From assembly GCA_938085425.1 (NCBI GenBank), contig CALKGQ010000004.1, positions 1-64,000 on the forward strand: a stretch of 64,000 bases of DNA, read 5' to 3'. The DNA comes from an uncultured Flavobacteriales bacterium (lineage in GTDB: Bacteria > Bacteroidota > Bacteroidia > Flavobacteriales_D > Sanyastnellaceae). Positions 16,568 to 24,770 of the stretch are shown here, piece by piece (positions within the stretch are counted from its first letter, which is position 1; every line of letters begins with the position of its first letter). The notes beneath the pieces are model-generated. The model saw only the letters and a program-made list of their open reading frames with translations. It was not told the origin of the DNA and searched no databases. A program made the position numbers and the translations under genes.

Positions 16568-18138
16568 GGGCATGGTGCGCCCACCGCACTGAGCAGCACC
16601 AAAAGATCGCCAATGCCCACCGCTTGGTCCCCATTCAAGTCTCCTTCACAGCCGGAGATGCATCCAAAGTGGGAAAGCAACGCCAACAAGTCGCCCACCT
16701 CGACCAAGTAATTCCCGTTGAAGTCTGCCGCACAAGAAGGCTCAGGGAACAGCTGACAGACAGGAGGATTCGTCGTTACCTCCAAAACGCCCTGTCCTGT
16801 CAAGTTGCGTCCTGCCAAAGCAGGATGAGCCGCTGGATAGCGCTCCGCCCTGAAAACAGCGTTGACCGTAGGGGTGGCTCCTTGCGTTGTGGGGCCAAAA
16901 GCACCGACGGGGTTGATGTAGCTCCAAACCACCTCAAAGTCTTGGGTGACCTCTCGAAGTTCTCCGCTTGCACCCTCCGTGATGAGGATGTTTCCGTTGG
17001 GCAAGGGCTGGGCCCCTGATGTGTTTTGGGAAAAGAAGGACAGGCTGGGTTGCGGAGGATAGATCCAATCTACTGCAGCTGGACCCCAAGACGTCTCGTT
17101 GCCAATGGCGTAGTCTCCATCGGGAGTCAAAGGGGGATGGATGATTTCGACGGTGCTGTAAGCTCCATCGGGTCGGTTGTTGCCATTGGAAAACACCATG
17201 ATTTGACCTTCCAAATCCCAGCGTGCATCGTGTTGTTGAAAGAAGGCTTGGTCGGAATCTTCCCCTCTTCCGTAGGCTTGGGGATTGCCCCACCGGTACA
17301 TCAAATCGCCTGCCTCCGTTGGACTTTCTGCCATGGAGATGCTGTGGTCAATGATCCACAACTCACTGAAGTCCCTCGAGCTCACCATGATTTGGTCGAG
17401 TTCCTCGTTGTAGGTCAAAGAATTGGTATGAAGCCAGTCAGGATCGTCTGCTTCGGCTGCAAAGTTGACGTCCAATCTCCTTGGGAAATTGGCAGCCTCA
17501 CCAAAGTTGGGTTTCAAAGGATCTTCGTTTTGGACCAAATGGTCAATGGCTTCCCACGACCAAACGACATTGCCCAAATTGTTTCCGAAGGGTTCGATTT
17601 CAACAATGTAAGTGCCCCAAACCGTTTCAGCCGTGTTCTCCTCCTGCCTGCCTCTCGCGATCCATTTGTCACTGCCATACGCTTTCCAAAGAAGGGCCAA
17701 CACATTGCCATTGGGAAGGACGGCAAAGTCGTGGTGCTGACAGATCGAGTCGTTGGAGAGCAACATGGACCATTCCAAATCGCCTTCCCAGTTGTAACGC
17801 TCAATGATGCCGCCTTTGCCCCCCGCAGAAAAGACAGGGTTGTTGGTGCGTCCCGCCCGAATCATGTCGCCATCCGGCAGGAGGTAGGCCATCATTCCTG
17901 CTTTGTAGTTGCTGGTCCAACACTTCACTTCTTCTCCGCAGTTGTTGATGAGAAAGGTGGAGTTGGAGGACGTCACAGGCAAGAGGGTGAAACCATCGTA
18001 AGAGGCCTCTGATTGCAGCATGACGCCGACCGTATTTGCTCCATTCTGTGCCTTGGTGGAAGTGGACAGAAACACCAACAAAAAGGCAACTGCCATGTGG
18101 CGAAGTGGTCGGAAGGAGCAAAGGTTAGGTTCAAGCAT
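16561..18138 (-). CDS. Secreted arylsulfotransferase-like protein with dockerin-like tail
   Basis: A 525-aa exported protein: signal peptide (about 1-30, AVAFLLVFLSTSTKAQ), then a propeller-like domain with repeated GNVLALLW, GQIMVFSNGNNRPDG and LPNGNILITEGASGE units typical of the arylsulfotransferase (ASST, Arylsulfotran_2) family, which moves sulfate between phenolic compounds. The C-terminus carries two dockerin-like calcium-binding repeats (ADFNGNYLVEVGDLLALL and GDLNGDQAVGIGDLLVLL), ending PCPY. I cannot confirm the catalytic His. The start at 18138 agrees with a promoter box 18 bases upstream; ATG 18096 would also leave a signal peptide. It faces the haloperoxidase-like gene head-to-head. 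Confidence 0.75.
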   Translation of the reverse strand: MLEPNLCSFRPLRHMAVAFLLVFLSTSTKAQNGANTVGVMLQSEASYDGFTLLPVTSSNSTFLINNCGEEVKCWTSNYKAGMMAYLLPDGDMIRAGRTNNPVFSAGGKGGIIERYNWEGDLEWSMLLSNDSICQHHDFAVLPNGNVLALLWKAYGSDKWIARGRQEENTAETVWGTYIVEIEPFGNNLGNVVWSWEAIDHLVQNEDPLKPNFGEAANFPRRLDVNFAAEADDPDWLHTNSLTYNEELDQIMVSSRDFSELWIIDHSISMAESPTEAGDLMYRWGNPQAYGRGEDSDQAFFQQHDARWDLEGQIMVFSNGNNRPDGAYSTVEIIHPPLTPDGDYAIGNETSWGPAAVDWIYPPQPSLSFFSQNTSGAQPLPNGNILITEGASGELREVTQDFEVVWSYINPVGAFGPTTQGATPTVNAVFRAERYPAAHPALAGRNLTGQGVLEVTTNPPVCQLFPEPSCAADFNGNYLVEVGDLLALLSHFGCISGCEGDLNGDQAVGIGDLLVLLSAVGAPCPY

Positions 18139-18156
18139 GGCGAAACTTTGGTGCTA

Positions 18157-18190
18157 CGAATGTAACCGACAATGTCTCCAAGAGGTTCAA
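18157..18190 (-). promoter_or_regulatory. Candidate promoter of the arylsulfotransferase-like gene
   Basis: Minus strand: TTG (18190-18188), 23 bases, TACATTCG (18164-18157). The -7 box has TTCG in place of TTTG. The leader would be about 12 bases. The 185-base gap to the divergent gene shows no other clear signal. Confidence 0.5.
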
Positions 18191-18323
18191 AAAGCAGAAG
18201 GCCAATTTGGGGGGGCGCCTCTGTTCAGCGCACAATGGCCGCCCTCGCCACGCCTCCGCCCGTCAGCTCCAGGGCCAGCCTGATGCCCCTATGGGAGGAA
18301 TTCCGTAAATTGGCTTTCTGACG

Positions 18324-20531
18324 ATGTCCACGATGAAAAGGATCCCCCAAGGAATGAAGTGCTGGCTGGCGAGTGCATGGCTGTTGTGTTTGACAGGCCT
18401 GTCCGTGTTGGCGCAGCCCACGGTGGCGCACCAATGGAGCGAACAGGTGCTCGAAGCCATCCGCAATGATTTTGCCCGTCCCACCGTCCATGCACGGAAC
18501 CTCTACCACAGCAGCATCTTGATGTACGACTGCTGGACCGCCTACGACACCACGCAGTCCTCTGCGGTGTTTCTTGGAAAGAACTACGACGGGTTTTTCT
18601 GTCCGTTCAATGAAGCGGCGTTGGACGTGCCATCGGATTTGGTCCAACGTCAGGAAGCCCAAGAGGTGGCCATGAGCTACGCGATGTACCGCTTGATCGA
18701 GCACCGCTATGCGGAAAGTCCTCAGGCAGAGTCGACCATGGCGAACATCTTTTCCTTGATGATCTTCCTCGAACTCGACCCCAACTACGTGTCCATGGAC
18801 TACGCCAATGGAGGGGCACCAGCCTTGGGCAATTACTTGGCCGCCCAGTTGATCGAATACGGAATGGAGGATGGGTCGAATGAGGCGAATGATTTTGCAT
18901 CGACCTGCTACACGTCACGAGAGCCCAACATTTTGCCCGAGGTGCCAGGCACGAGTGGCTTGCAGGACCCCAACCTTTGGCAGGCCGTGGAGTTGAGCTT
19001 TGCCATCGACCAAAGCGGGGAGCTTCTCACCGAGACCCCACCATTCCTGGGACCGGAGTGGGGAGAGGTGGCGGGGTTTGCACTTCGCGACTCCAATCTG
19101 ACGGTTTTGGAACGTGACAGCTGCACGTACAAGGTTTGGCACAACCCAGGTCCTCCGGTTCACCTGGACACCAATGTGTTCAGTGGATTTGACGACCCAT
19201 GGAAGTGGAACCACGGGATGGTCCTCAGCTGGAGCGAACACCTCAGCCCAGACGACGGCGTGATGTGGGACATCAGTCCGGCCAGCCTCAAGTACGACGG
19301 CAGCTTGCCTGTCAACGAAGGCATCGACGAATTTTATGCTTGGGAGGATGGCGGCTTGTTGGCGTGGTACGACGACGAAGGAAACTTTGGGGGACAAGGC
19401 CATGCGTTGAATCCTTTCACCGGAGCGCCTTATGAGCCCAACATGGTGGCACGGGGCGACTATGCAAGGGTGATTGCAGAATTTTGGGCAGACGGTCCCG
19501 ATTCAGAAACGCCCCCAGGGCACTGGTTCACGCTCTTGAACGAATTCATCCTCGATGCCCAGGCTGGAGAACACCGGTGGCGCGGCCAAGGACCCATCAT
19601 CGACGATTTGGAATTTGATGTCAAGGCCTACCTCGCGTTGGGAGGTGCCATGCACGACTGTGCCATTGCGGCGTGGAGTGTCAAGGGGTACTACGACTAT
19701 TCCCGTCCGGTCTCTGGCATCCGGTACATGGCCGAGCATGGCCAAAGTTCCGATCCAGATCTGCCCAACTACCATCCTGCGGGCTTGCCATTGATCCCAG
19801 GATGGATCGAGATGATCGACGATGCAGATCCCTTGTCGTTTGCCTACGACGAAGACCAGGTCGGCAAAATCAAGGTGCGTTGCTGGAAGGGGCCTGACTT
19901 CATTGAAGTCCCTTTGATCGATGAGGCAGGCGTAGGATGGATCTTGGCGGAACGCTGGTGGCCTTACCAACGGCCGAGCTTTGTGACCCCTCCTTTTGCG
20001 GGATACGTCAGCGGCCACAGCACCTATTCCCGTGCTGCGGCGGAGTTGTTTGAGCTCCTGACGGGCTCCGCATATTGGCCAGGCGGGTTGGCCGAATGGT
20101 ATGCGCCAATGAACCAATTTTTGGTCTTTGAAGAAGGTCCCAGCACCAACGTCAGTTTGCAATGGGCCACCTTCATGGACGCCTCCAACGAGAGTGCCTT
20201 GAGCCGGATGTGGGGCGGAATCCATCCCCCCATCGACGACGCTCCGGGCAGACGCATCGGCAAGCATGCCGGGATCAATGCCTTCCACTACGCAGAGACC
20301 ATTGTTTTTCCGCAGTGGGCGGAGGAGTTTGGAGGAACGGGGTTCTTGCCTGACGACGACTGCCTGGGCGATTTCAACGGCGACGGCGGCTGTGGTTCAG
20401 GCGACTTGATCTTGTTCCTGACAGCCTTTGGATCAGGTTGGACAGGGCCCTACGACATGAATGGATCCGCTGTTGTGGATGCCCAGGACTTGCTTGTGTT
20501 CTTGACCCGATTCAACGCAGTCTGCGACTGA
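18324..20531 (+). CDS. Secreted vanadium-dependent haloperoxidase / PAP2-superfamily enzyme with dockerin-like tail
   Basis: A 735-aa exported protein with a signal peptide ending near LTGLSVLAQ (residue ~31). The full vanadate/phosphate-binding triad of the haloperoxidase-acid phosphatase superfamily is present: KX6RP at Lys454-Pro462 (KGYYDYSRP), SGHS with His565, and SRX5HXXXD with His634 (SRMWGGIHPPIDD). The family oxidises halides with H2O2 or hydrolyses phosphate esters; sequence alone does not tell which. The C-terminus has two dockerin-like repeats (GDFNGDGGCGSGDLILFL and YDMNGSAVVDAQDLLVFL) and ends AVCD. ATG 18324 is used; the internal ATG at 18354 (KCWLASAW) would also give a signal peptide. 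A 20-bp tandem duplication covers the stop codon. Confidence 0.85.
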   Translation: MSTMKRIPQGMKCWLASAWLLCLTGLSVLAQPTVAHQWSEQVLEAIRNDFARPTVHARNLYHSSILMYDCWTAYDTTQSSAVFLGKNYDGFFCPFNEAALDVPSDLVQRQEAQEVAMSYAMYRLIEHRYAESPQAESTMANIFSLMIFLELDPNYVSMDYANGGAPALGNYLAAQLIEYGMEDGSNEANDFASTCYTSREPNILPEVPGTSGLQDPNLWQAVELSFAIDQSGELLTETPPFLGPEWGEVAGFALRDSNLTVLERDSCTYKVWHNPGPPVHLDTNVFSGFDDPWKWNHGMVLSWSEHLSPDDGVMWDISPASLKYDGSLPVNEGIDEFYAWEDGGLLAWYDDEGNFGGQGHALNPFTGAPYEPNMVARGDYARVIAEFWADGPDSETPPGHWFTLLNEFILDAQAGEHRWRGQGPIIDDLEFDVKAYLALGGAMHDCAIAAWSVKGYYDYSRPVSGIRYMAEHGQSSDPDLPNYHPAGLPLIPGWIEMIDDADPLSFAYDEDQVGKIKVRCWKGPDFIEVPLIDEAGVGWILAERWWPYQRPSFVTPPFAGYVSGHSTYSRAAAELFELLTGSAYWPGGLAEWYAPMNQFLVFEEGPSTNVSLQWATFMDASNESALSRMWGGIHPPIDDAPGRRIGKHAGINAFHYAETIVFPQWAEEFGGTGFLPDDDCLGDFNGDGGCGSGDLILFLTAFGSGWTGPYDMNGSAVVDAQDLLVFLTRFNAVCD

Positions 20532-20555
20532 CCCTCGCAGTCTGCGACTGACCCT
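20516..20555 (+). repeat. 20-bp tandem duplication over a stop codon
   Basis: CGCAGTCTGCGACTGACCCT occurs twice in perfect tandem (20516-20535 and 20536-20555). The first copy encodes the last residues and stop of the haloperoxidase-like gene; the second repeats the same ending, out of use. Each copy holds the short inverted repeat CAGTC-TGC-GACTG, so weak hairpins may form. Confidence 0.9.
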
Positions 20556-20672
20556 CATTGTGATCGACCCCCAGAGGGGCATCTTCACATCTTGTGTTTG
20601 GCAACTTTCTGTCCCAGCGTCCTTCTTGGTGCAGAACCGATGCATTTTTGGAGGGAACCAATACAATCTGAC

Positions 20673-21158
20673 ATGAAATCTCCCTTTGCCCCGATCATTT
20701 TGATGGCCATCTTGGCAAGCGCCGCAATGTTGACGAGCTGTGAAAACCAAGAGGCTCCTCCAGCACAGGAAACCCCGACAGTCCAGGCACCGACGTTGGA
20801 AGATGCTGTGGACTTGAGAGGGGACCCGTGCGTCTGCGTGGAAGAGAACATTGAAGCCATGGACGGCTTGTTGGAATCTCTGAAGGACGTCGAAGGGGTG
20901 ACTTCTCAACAGCTCAACATCCAAATTTCCCAGATGATGTTGCCTTGCATTCAGCCCACGGACAACACTGCGTTGGACCGATTGTACACACGAGAGATGG
21001 GCAATTGTCCGTCCTTTCCGGCACTGACAGAAAGGATGACCAAGGTCAAGGATGAGGTCCAGCAACGCATGCAAAAAGAAGCAGCGATGGAGCAAGCAAG
21101 CGGATTGGATGGAGCCCGAGGGGCCAATGAAATTTTGGACAAGCTGAAGGGGGCCTAA
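20673..21158 (+). CDS. Putative lipoprotein of unknown function
   Basis: A 161-aa protein. The N-terminus KSPFAPIILMAILASAAM is a signal sequence followed by the lipobox LTSC, Cys23, so it is probably lipid-anchored. The mature part is rich in Pro/Gln/Glu near the start, then helical, with DPCVCVEENIEAMDGLLESL and a C-terminal charged helix. I recognise no family. ATG 20673 is chosen because it sits just before the signal peptide; earlier in-frame starts give no sensible N-terminus. Its last four bases overlap the end of convergent xseB. Confidence 0.7.
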   Translation: MKSPFAPIILMAILASAAMLTSCENQEAPPAQETPTVQAPTLEDAVDLRGDPCVCVEENIEAMDGLLESLKDVEGVTSQQLNIQISQMMLPCIQPTDNTALDRLYTREMGNCPSFPALTERMTKVKDEVQQRMQKEAAMEQASGLDGARGANEILDKLKGA

Positions 21159-21370
21159 CCCTCGAGACCAAGTTTCTCAAGCACTGCTTGAACCTCGGCT
21201 TCTGTTTTTTGGAGCTTGCCTTGGCAAAAGTCGAGCAAGACTGATGCGCGCTGGATATGGGTGGTGAGGTCGTCAATGCCCAATTCGCTGCCTTGCATCT
21301 TGGTCAGAATGTCCTGCAATTCACGCACTGCGTCGTCGTACGAAAGGGAAGGGTCAGTGGGTTGGCTCAT
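21155..21370 (-). CDS. xseB: Exodeoxyribonuclease VII small subunit
   Basis: A 71-aa protein with the XseB pattern LSYDDAVRELQDILTKMQ and LTTHIQRASVLLDFCQGKLQ, the helical hairpin that binds the large subunit of exonuclease VII. ATG 21370 lies inside the end of xseA (17-base overlap), so the two subunits are translationally coupled. Confidence 0.93.
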   Translation of the reverse strand: MSQPTDPSLSYDDAVRELQDILTKMQGSELGIDDLTTHIQRASVLLDFCQGKLQKTEAEVQAVLEKLGLEG

Positions 21371-22619
21371 CGGGGTCTGAAGTTACGTTGGTCACCACAG
21401 CTTCTGCTCGGCCGTGATGGAATTGAAGATGCACGATGTCTTTTGGGGCCAAATCCTGAACAGAACGCACTGCCTTGTCGCCCGATCGGACAACTGAAAA
21501 GCCACGTGCCAAAATGTTCTCGGGATGCAAGGCCTCCACGGTGGTGCCCCACTGATGAAGTTGTTGGCGCTGGCGCTCCATGGCCTGTCGGGCTTGCAAG
21601 CCCAAGTTTTCCCTCAGGTGTCCGAGTTTCATGGCCATCGCATCCAACACCTGTCGGGGTTGAAGTCGAAGGATCTGCGTGTCCTGGGCCAGCCGTTCCC
21701 GCTCCCAATTGAGCCTTTGTTTGGTGCGTTGGCCAATGGCCAATGCCCATTCCGCCAGCTTGGAACGTTCGGTCACCAAGCGATCGACCAAGAAATCGGC
21801 CACGGCCGTGGGTGTCTTGAAATGGGCATGGGCCACCAGATCGGCCACACTCAAATCGGTTTCATGGCCAATGCCTGTGAGGACGGGTACAGAGGCATGT
21901 GCGATGGCGCGGCACAAGTCGAGCTGGTTGAAAGCGTCCAAATCCAATGCGGAGCCGCCACCTCGCACCACGACCATGGCATCGGGTTGCCATTGTTGCG
22001 CTTGGGCCAGGGCTTGGATCAGTTCAGCTGGAGCCCCTTTTCCTTGCACAGAGGCCTTGAAGACTTCCACGTCAAACCCCACGCCCCACTCGTTGTGAAT
22101 CAAATGGGCGGCAAAGTCACGGAAACCCGATGTTCCAGGTGAGCCGATGAGTGCCACCCGCTGCAGCAAGCGGGGCAAGACAATTTGTCGGTTGAGCTCC
22201 ATGGCACCTTCTGCTTGGAGGGTTGCGATGGTGGCTTGCTTTCGCTTTTCCGCTTCGCCGATCATGGCGGCCAAATCCAGTTCCTCGATGGTCAAACTCA
22301 CCCCATACACTGCGTGGTATTGCACACTTCCACAAAAGACAATTTCTGTTCCTGAAGAAAGGATGCGGTCGGCGTCTGCGCCCAGCTTTTGGCGAATGCT
22401 CGCGGCTTGGGAGCTCCACAATGTCCCGCGCATGGCAGCAAGACGTTGTCCATTTTCTTCTTCCACCAGCTCCAGGTACATGTGGCCCGCAGGACTTTGA
22501 GAAATCTTGGCAATTTCAGCCCGAAACCACATGGTTTTGCCCTCGGTGACTTTCTCGAGCGTGCGCTTCAGGCTCCTTCCCAGTTGGGAGAGCGTGTGGA
22601 CTTTCTTTTCTGAATCCAC
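21354..22619 (-). CDS. xseA: Exodeoxyribonuclease VII large subunit
   Basis: Nuclease subunit that degrades single-stranded DNA to oligonucleotides. From GTG 22619 the protein is 421 aa, normal for the family. It has the N-terminal OB fold (KTMWFRAEIAKISQ, GHMYLELVEE), the catalytic core with GSPGTSGFRDF, VVRGGGSALDL, GIGHETDLSVADLVA and TPTAVADFL, and a C-terminal helical region ending with ILARGFSVV. The frame runs open far upstream through the preceding gene, but only the sequence after GTG 22619 (DSEKKVHTLSQLGRSL) is XseA-like. The GTG is five bases after the stop of the upstream choice-of-anchor V gene, so the three genes form one operon. Confidence 0.93.
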   Translation of the reverse strand: MDSEKKVHTLSQLGRSLKRTLEKVTEGKTMWFRAEIAKISQSPAGHMYLELVEEENGQRLAAMRGTLWSSQAASIRQKLGADADRILSSGTEIVFCGSVQYHAVYGVSLTIEELDLAAMIGEAEKRKQATIATLQAEGAMELNRQIVLPRLLQRVALIGSPGTSGFRDFAAHLIHNEWGVGFDVEVFKASVQGKGAPAELIQALAQAQQWQPDAMVVVRGGGSALDLDAFNQLDLCRAIAHASVPVLTGIGHETDLSVADLVAHAHFKTPTAVADFLVDRLVTERSKLAEWALAIGQRTKQRLNWERERLAQDTQILRLQPRQVLDAMAMKLGHLRENLGLQARQAMERQRQQLHQWGTTVEALHPENILARGFSVVRSGDKAVRSVQDLAPKDIVHLQFHHGRAEAVVTNVTSDPDEPTH

Positions 22620-22624
22620 GGAAG

Positions 22625-23416
22625 TCAAAGTGCAGCCAACTTCCAGCTTGAAGGCTCCCCGCGTCGCGGAACAAACGTGGCCACCAATGTGCCATCGTGA
22701 TGCCATCTCACCATGTCGTCGGGCTGGACCTCTTGGGCCCGCACGACACGACCGGACACATCGGCCACCACCAAGCGGCCTGCCGAGGGCGACGTCCAAA
22801 TCCATTCTCCAGACCGGCGTTGAGGGGCCTTGGCATTCCCTGCTGCGAGATGGCCCATGTGGGAGCCAGCCTCGGGGAGGAACAACGTGGCCGGGGCGTA
22901 AGCGTCTCCACTCGTCGCACCGTTTCCATTGCAGGCCAAGCCGCTCATGTAAAACCTCGCCTCTCCCGATCCAGAAGCCGGGGCCGTCCATGTCACTTCA
23001 AAAATTCCAGAGGCACTTGCGGAGTTGTGCTCCACAATGTGCCGCCCCTGTGCCTCTTCCAATTGTGCGTTGCTGGATGGTGCAGAGAAGGTTCCAGCGT
23101 CGCTGCCGTTTTCACGAACTGCCGTGGCCTGCATGCCGAAGGCCGTTGCATTGTTTCCTTCCACAATCATCCGCAAGAGGTAGGCTGTGCCTGGGAGGTA
23201 TTCCATCACGGCAGTGCCCGTGCCCGGATCGATCAATTCGAAGGAGGCAGACGCCGTGGTGCCTTGGGTGGAGTGGCAGCCTTCCACACAGGTGATGTTG
23301 GAACCTGGCGCGCCCGTCCTGTCCTGTCCTTGTTGTTCTGCAACCCCCAGAGAAGAGGCGCACAGGATGAGGATGGCGGGAAGGGCAAAGGGTGCCAAGG
23401 TTCGCAGATTGTTCAT
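22625..23416 (-). CDS. Secreted choice-of-anchor V (Reelin-like) protein
   Basis: A 263-aa exported protein with signal peptide (about 1-25, LAPFALPAILILCASSLG). The mature start DRTGAPGSNITCVEGCHS is the conserved opening of the Bacteroidota choice-of-anchor V domain; a beta-sandwich of about 150 residues follows (ASFELIDPG to SGLACNGNG). The C-terminal ~55 residues (GEWIWTSPSAGRLVVADVSG) look like a degenerate T9SS type A sorting domain. ATG 23416 is used; the frame continues upstream with no signal-peptide logic. It heads an operon with xseA-xseB, an odd pairing that may reflect only read-through. Function unknown, perhaps cell-surface adhesion. Confidence 0.7.
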   Translation of the reverse strand: MNNLRTLAPFALPAILILCASSLGVAEQQGQDRTGAPGSNITCVEGCHSTQGTTASASFELIDPGTGTAVMEYLPGTAYLLRMIVEGNNATAFGMQATAVRENGSDAGTFSAPSSNAQLEEAQGRHIVEHNSASASGIFEVTWTAPASGSGEARFYMSGLACNGNGATSGDAYAPATLFLPEAGSHMGHLAAGNAKAPQRRSGEWIWTSPSAGRLVVADVSGRVVRAQEVQPDDMVRWHHDGTLVATFVPRRGEPSSWKLAAL

Positions 23417-23455
23417 GCCCAAAAGTTCGGAAGATTCCCTCAAATCAGAAAGCCT

Positions 23456-23463
23456 TATCTTCA
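23456..23463 (+). promoter_or_regulatory. Candidate -7 box for the PP2C phosphatase operon
   Basis: TATCTTCA, one base from the TATCTTCG form found elsewhere here, 17 bases before GTG 23481. If used, it rules out the upstream ATG 23415 as the start. Confidence 0.35.
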
Positions 23464-23480
23464 TAGTCCAAGCTTTGCAA

Positions 23481-24299
23481 GTGAATCCCATATCAGTCCC
23501 ATCTACCGATTCGGCCATCGAGCGCTACGAGCAGTCCCAGGAAGACTTGCAATATGCCCGATCGATTCAGTCGATGATGGCGCCAACCACGGAGCAGCTG
23601 ACGGCCTTGTTCCCAGCCTGCATGGTGTACGACAGGCCCATGGCACAGTTGAGTGGTGATTTTTTGTTTGTGGCAGAGAAAGAGAACAGGGTGTACCTCG
23701 CGGCATGTGACTGCACAGGGCACGGGATGAGTGCTGCGCTGATGACAGTGCTGGCGCGGGAAAAACTGTGGCAGGCCATCCACAAGGCAGGGAGCCCTGC
23801 GCACATGCTGACCCGTCTTGATGAGAAATTTCGGGCGGCCATGATGAACGGTGACACCCACCGCATGCGTGCCATAGGCATGGGCCTTGACTTGGCGGTG
23901 CTTTCGTACGAGCCTGAGTTGCAGCAACTGCGTTTTGCTGGGGCCAAACGTCCGCTTTGGATTGTGCGTCAAGGCAAGCTGCTGGAATTCAAAGGCACCT
24001 CCAGGTCCATCGGCGGGGCCCTCTGGCGGCAGATCCCATTTGTGGAGACGACCTTGCAAGCCCGCCCTGGAGACAACATTTTCATGTTCTCGGATGGGCT
24101 TCCCGACCAATTTGGCGGCCCCAAGGACAGGAAGCTCAAACTCAAGGGGCTGCGGACCTTGGTTCTTCTGCTCGCAGAGCTCCCGCCTGAAGACCAGCGC
24201 GAATTTCTCAACACTTGGATGACCTCATGGCAAGGGGCCTCTCCTGCCACGGACGACCAACTTTTGGTGTCGTTCAAAATCCCAACGTTGGAGACATGA
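23481..24299 (+). CDS. SpoIIE-type PP2C serine phosphatase
   Basis: A 272-aa soluble protein phosphatase. It begins with the short helix ERYEQSQEDLQYARSIQ, typical of linkers before SpoIIE domains, then QLSGDFLF (metal-binding Asp), DCTGHGMSAALMTVLA and the C-terminal metal ligand region FSDGLPDQFGG. Such enzymes dephosphorylate anti-anti-sigma-like proteins in partner-switching pathways. GTG 23481 fits the promoter box; ATG 23415 would overlap the divergent gene's start by two bases. The next gene overlaps its stop by four bases (ATGA). No sensor domain is attached. Confidence 0.85.
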   Translation: MNPISVPSTDSAIERYEQSQEDLQYARSIQSMMAPTTEQLTALFPACMVYDRPMAQLSGDFLFVAEKENRVYLAACDCTGHGMSAALMTVLAREKLWQAIHKAGSPAHMLTRLDEKFRAAMMNGDTHRMRAIGMGLDLAVLSYEPELQQLRFAGAKRPLWIVRQGKLLEFKGTSRSIGGALWRQIPFVETTLQARPGDNIFMFSDGLPDQFGGPKDRKLKLKGLRTLVLLLAELPPEDQREFLNTWMTSWQGASPATDDQLLVSFKIPTLET

Positions 24300-24691
24300 A
24301 CCTGACATTTCGCAATGCCCTTCTTTTGATTTTGGCGGCCTCGTTGTTGGTGGCTGTTGTGGCCTATGTCCAATACAACAAGCCACACAAGGATTACGGG
24401 CAGGCCGCTGTGGAGGCCCATTGGAAGGCGGACGAACTGGTGCAATGGTATGGGGCGCACGATGCTTCAGAACATGCGATGTGGCAAGACAAGATGGTGG
24501 CCGTTGCGGGAACAGTGACCGCCTTGACGGCTTCTGGTGCATTGTTGTCCCCCGGCGTTGCGGTGACTTGGGACAGTGGGGCCATGGCGGAAGTTCAAGT
24601 CGGTTCCGCGGTCACTGTGCAAGGCAGGTTGCTTGGATTCGACGATTTGCTCGGGGAGGTCCGCTTGGACCATGCACAGTTGCGGCCCTGA
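24296..24691 (+). CDS. Membrane-anchored OB-fold (tRNA_anti-like) protein
   Basis: A 131-aa protein with an N-terminal membrane segment (about 7-24, ALLLILAASLLVAVVAYV) and a small extracytoplasmic domain. The pattern MVAVAGTVTALTASGALL and VTVQGRLLGFDDLLGEVRLDHAQL is that of the OB-fold tRNA_anti-like family (PF12869) found in Bacteroidota exported proteins. Ligand unknown. ATG 24296 overlaps the phosphatase stop, so the two are coupled. Confidence 0.65.
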   Translation: MNLTFRNALLLILAASLLVAVVAYVQYNKPHKDYGQAAVEAHWKADELVQWYGAHDASEHAMWQDKMVAVAGTVTALTASGALLSPGVAVTWDSGAMAEVQVGSAVTVQGRLLGFDDLLGEVRLDHAQLRP

Positions 24692-24770
24692 GGCATCGCG
24701 TCCCGTCATTGTTCACAATTCCTTCATGTAGCTGCCTGCTTTGGAAACGAGGGTCGGGTGATTTTTGGGC

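Noticed and set aside
23100-23416. Possible c-type heme site (CVEGCHS) in the choice-of-anchor V protein
   Set aside because: Spacing is CX3CH, not CXXCH, and the sequence TGAPG...C...C is the conserved opening of the choice-of-anchor V family, not a cytochrome.
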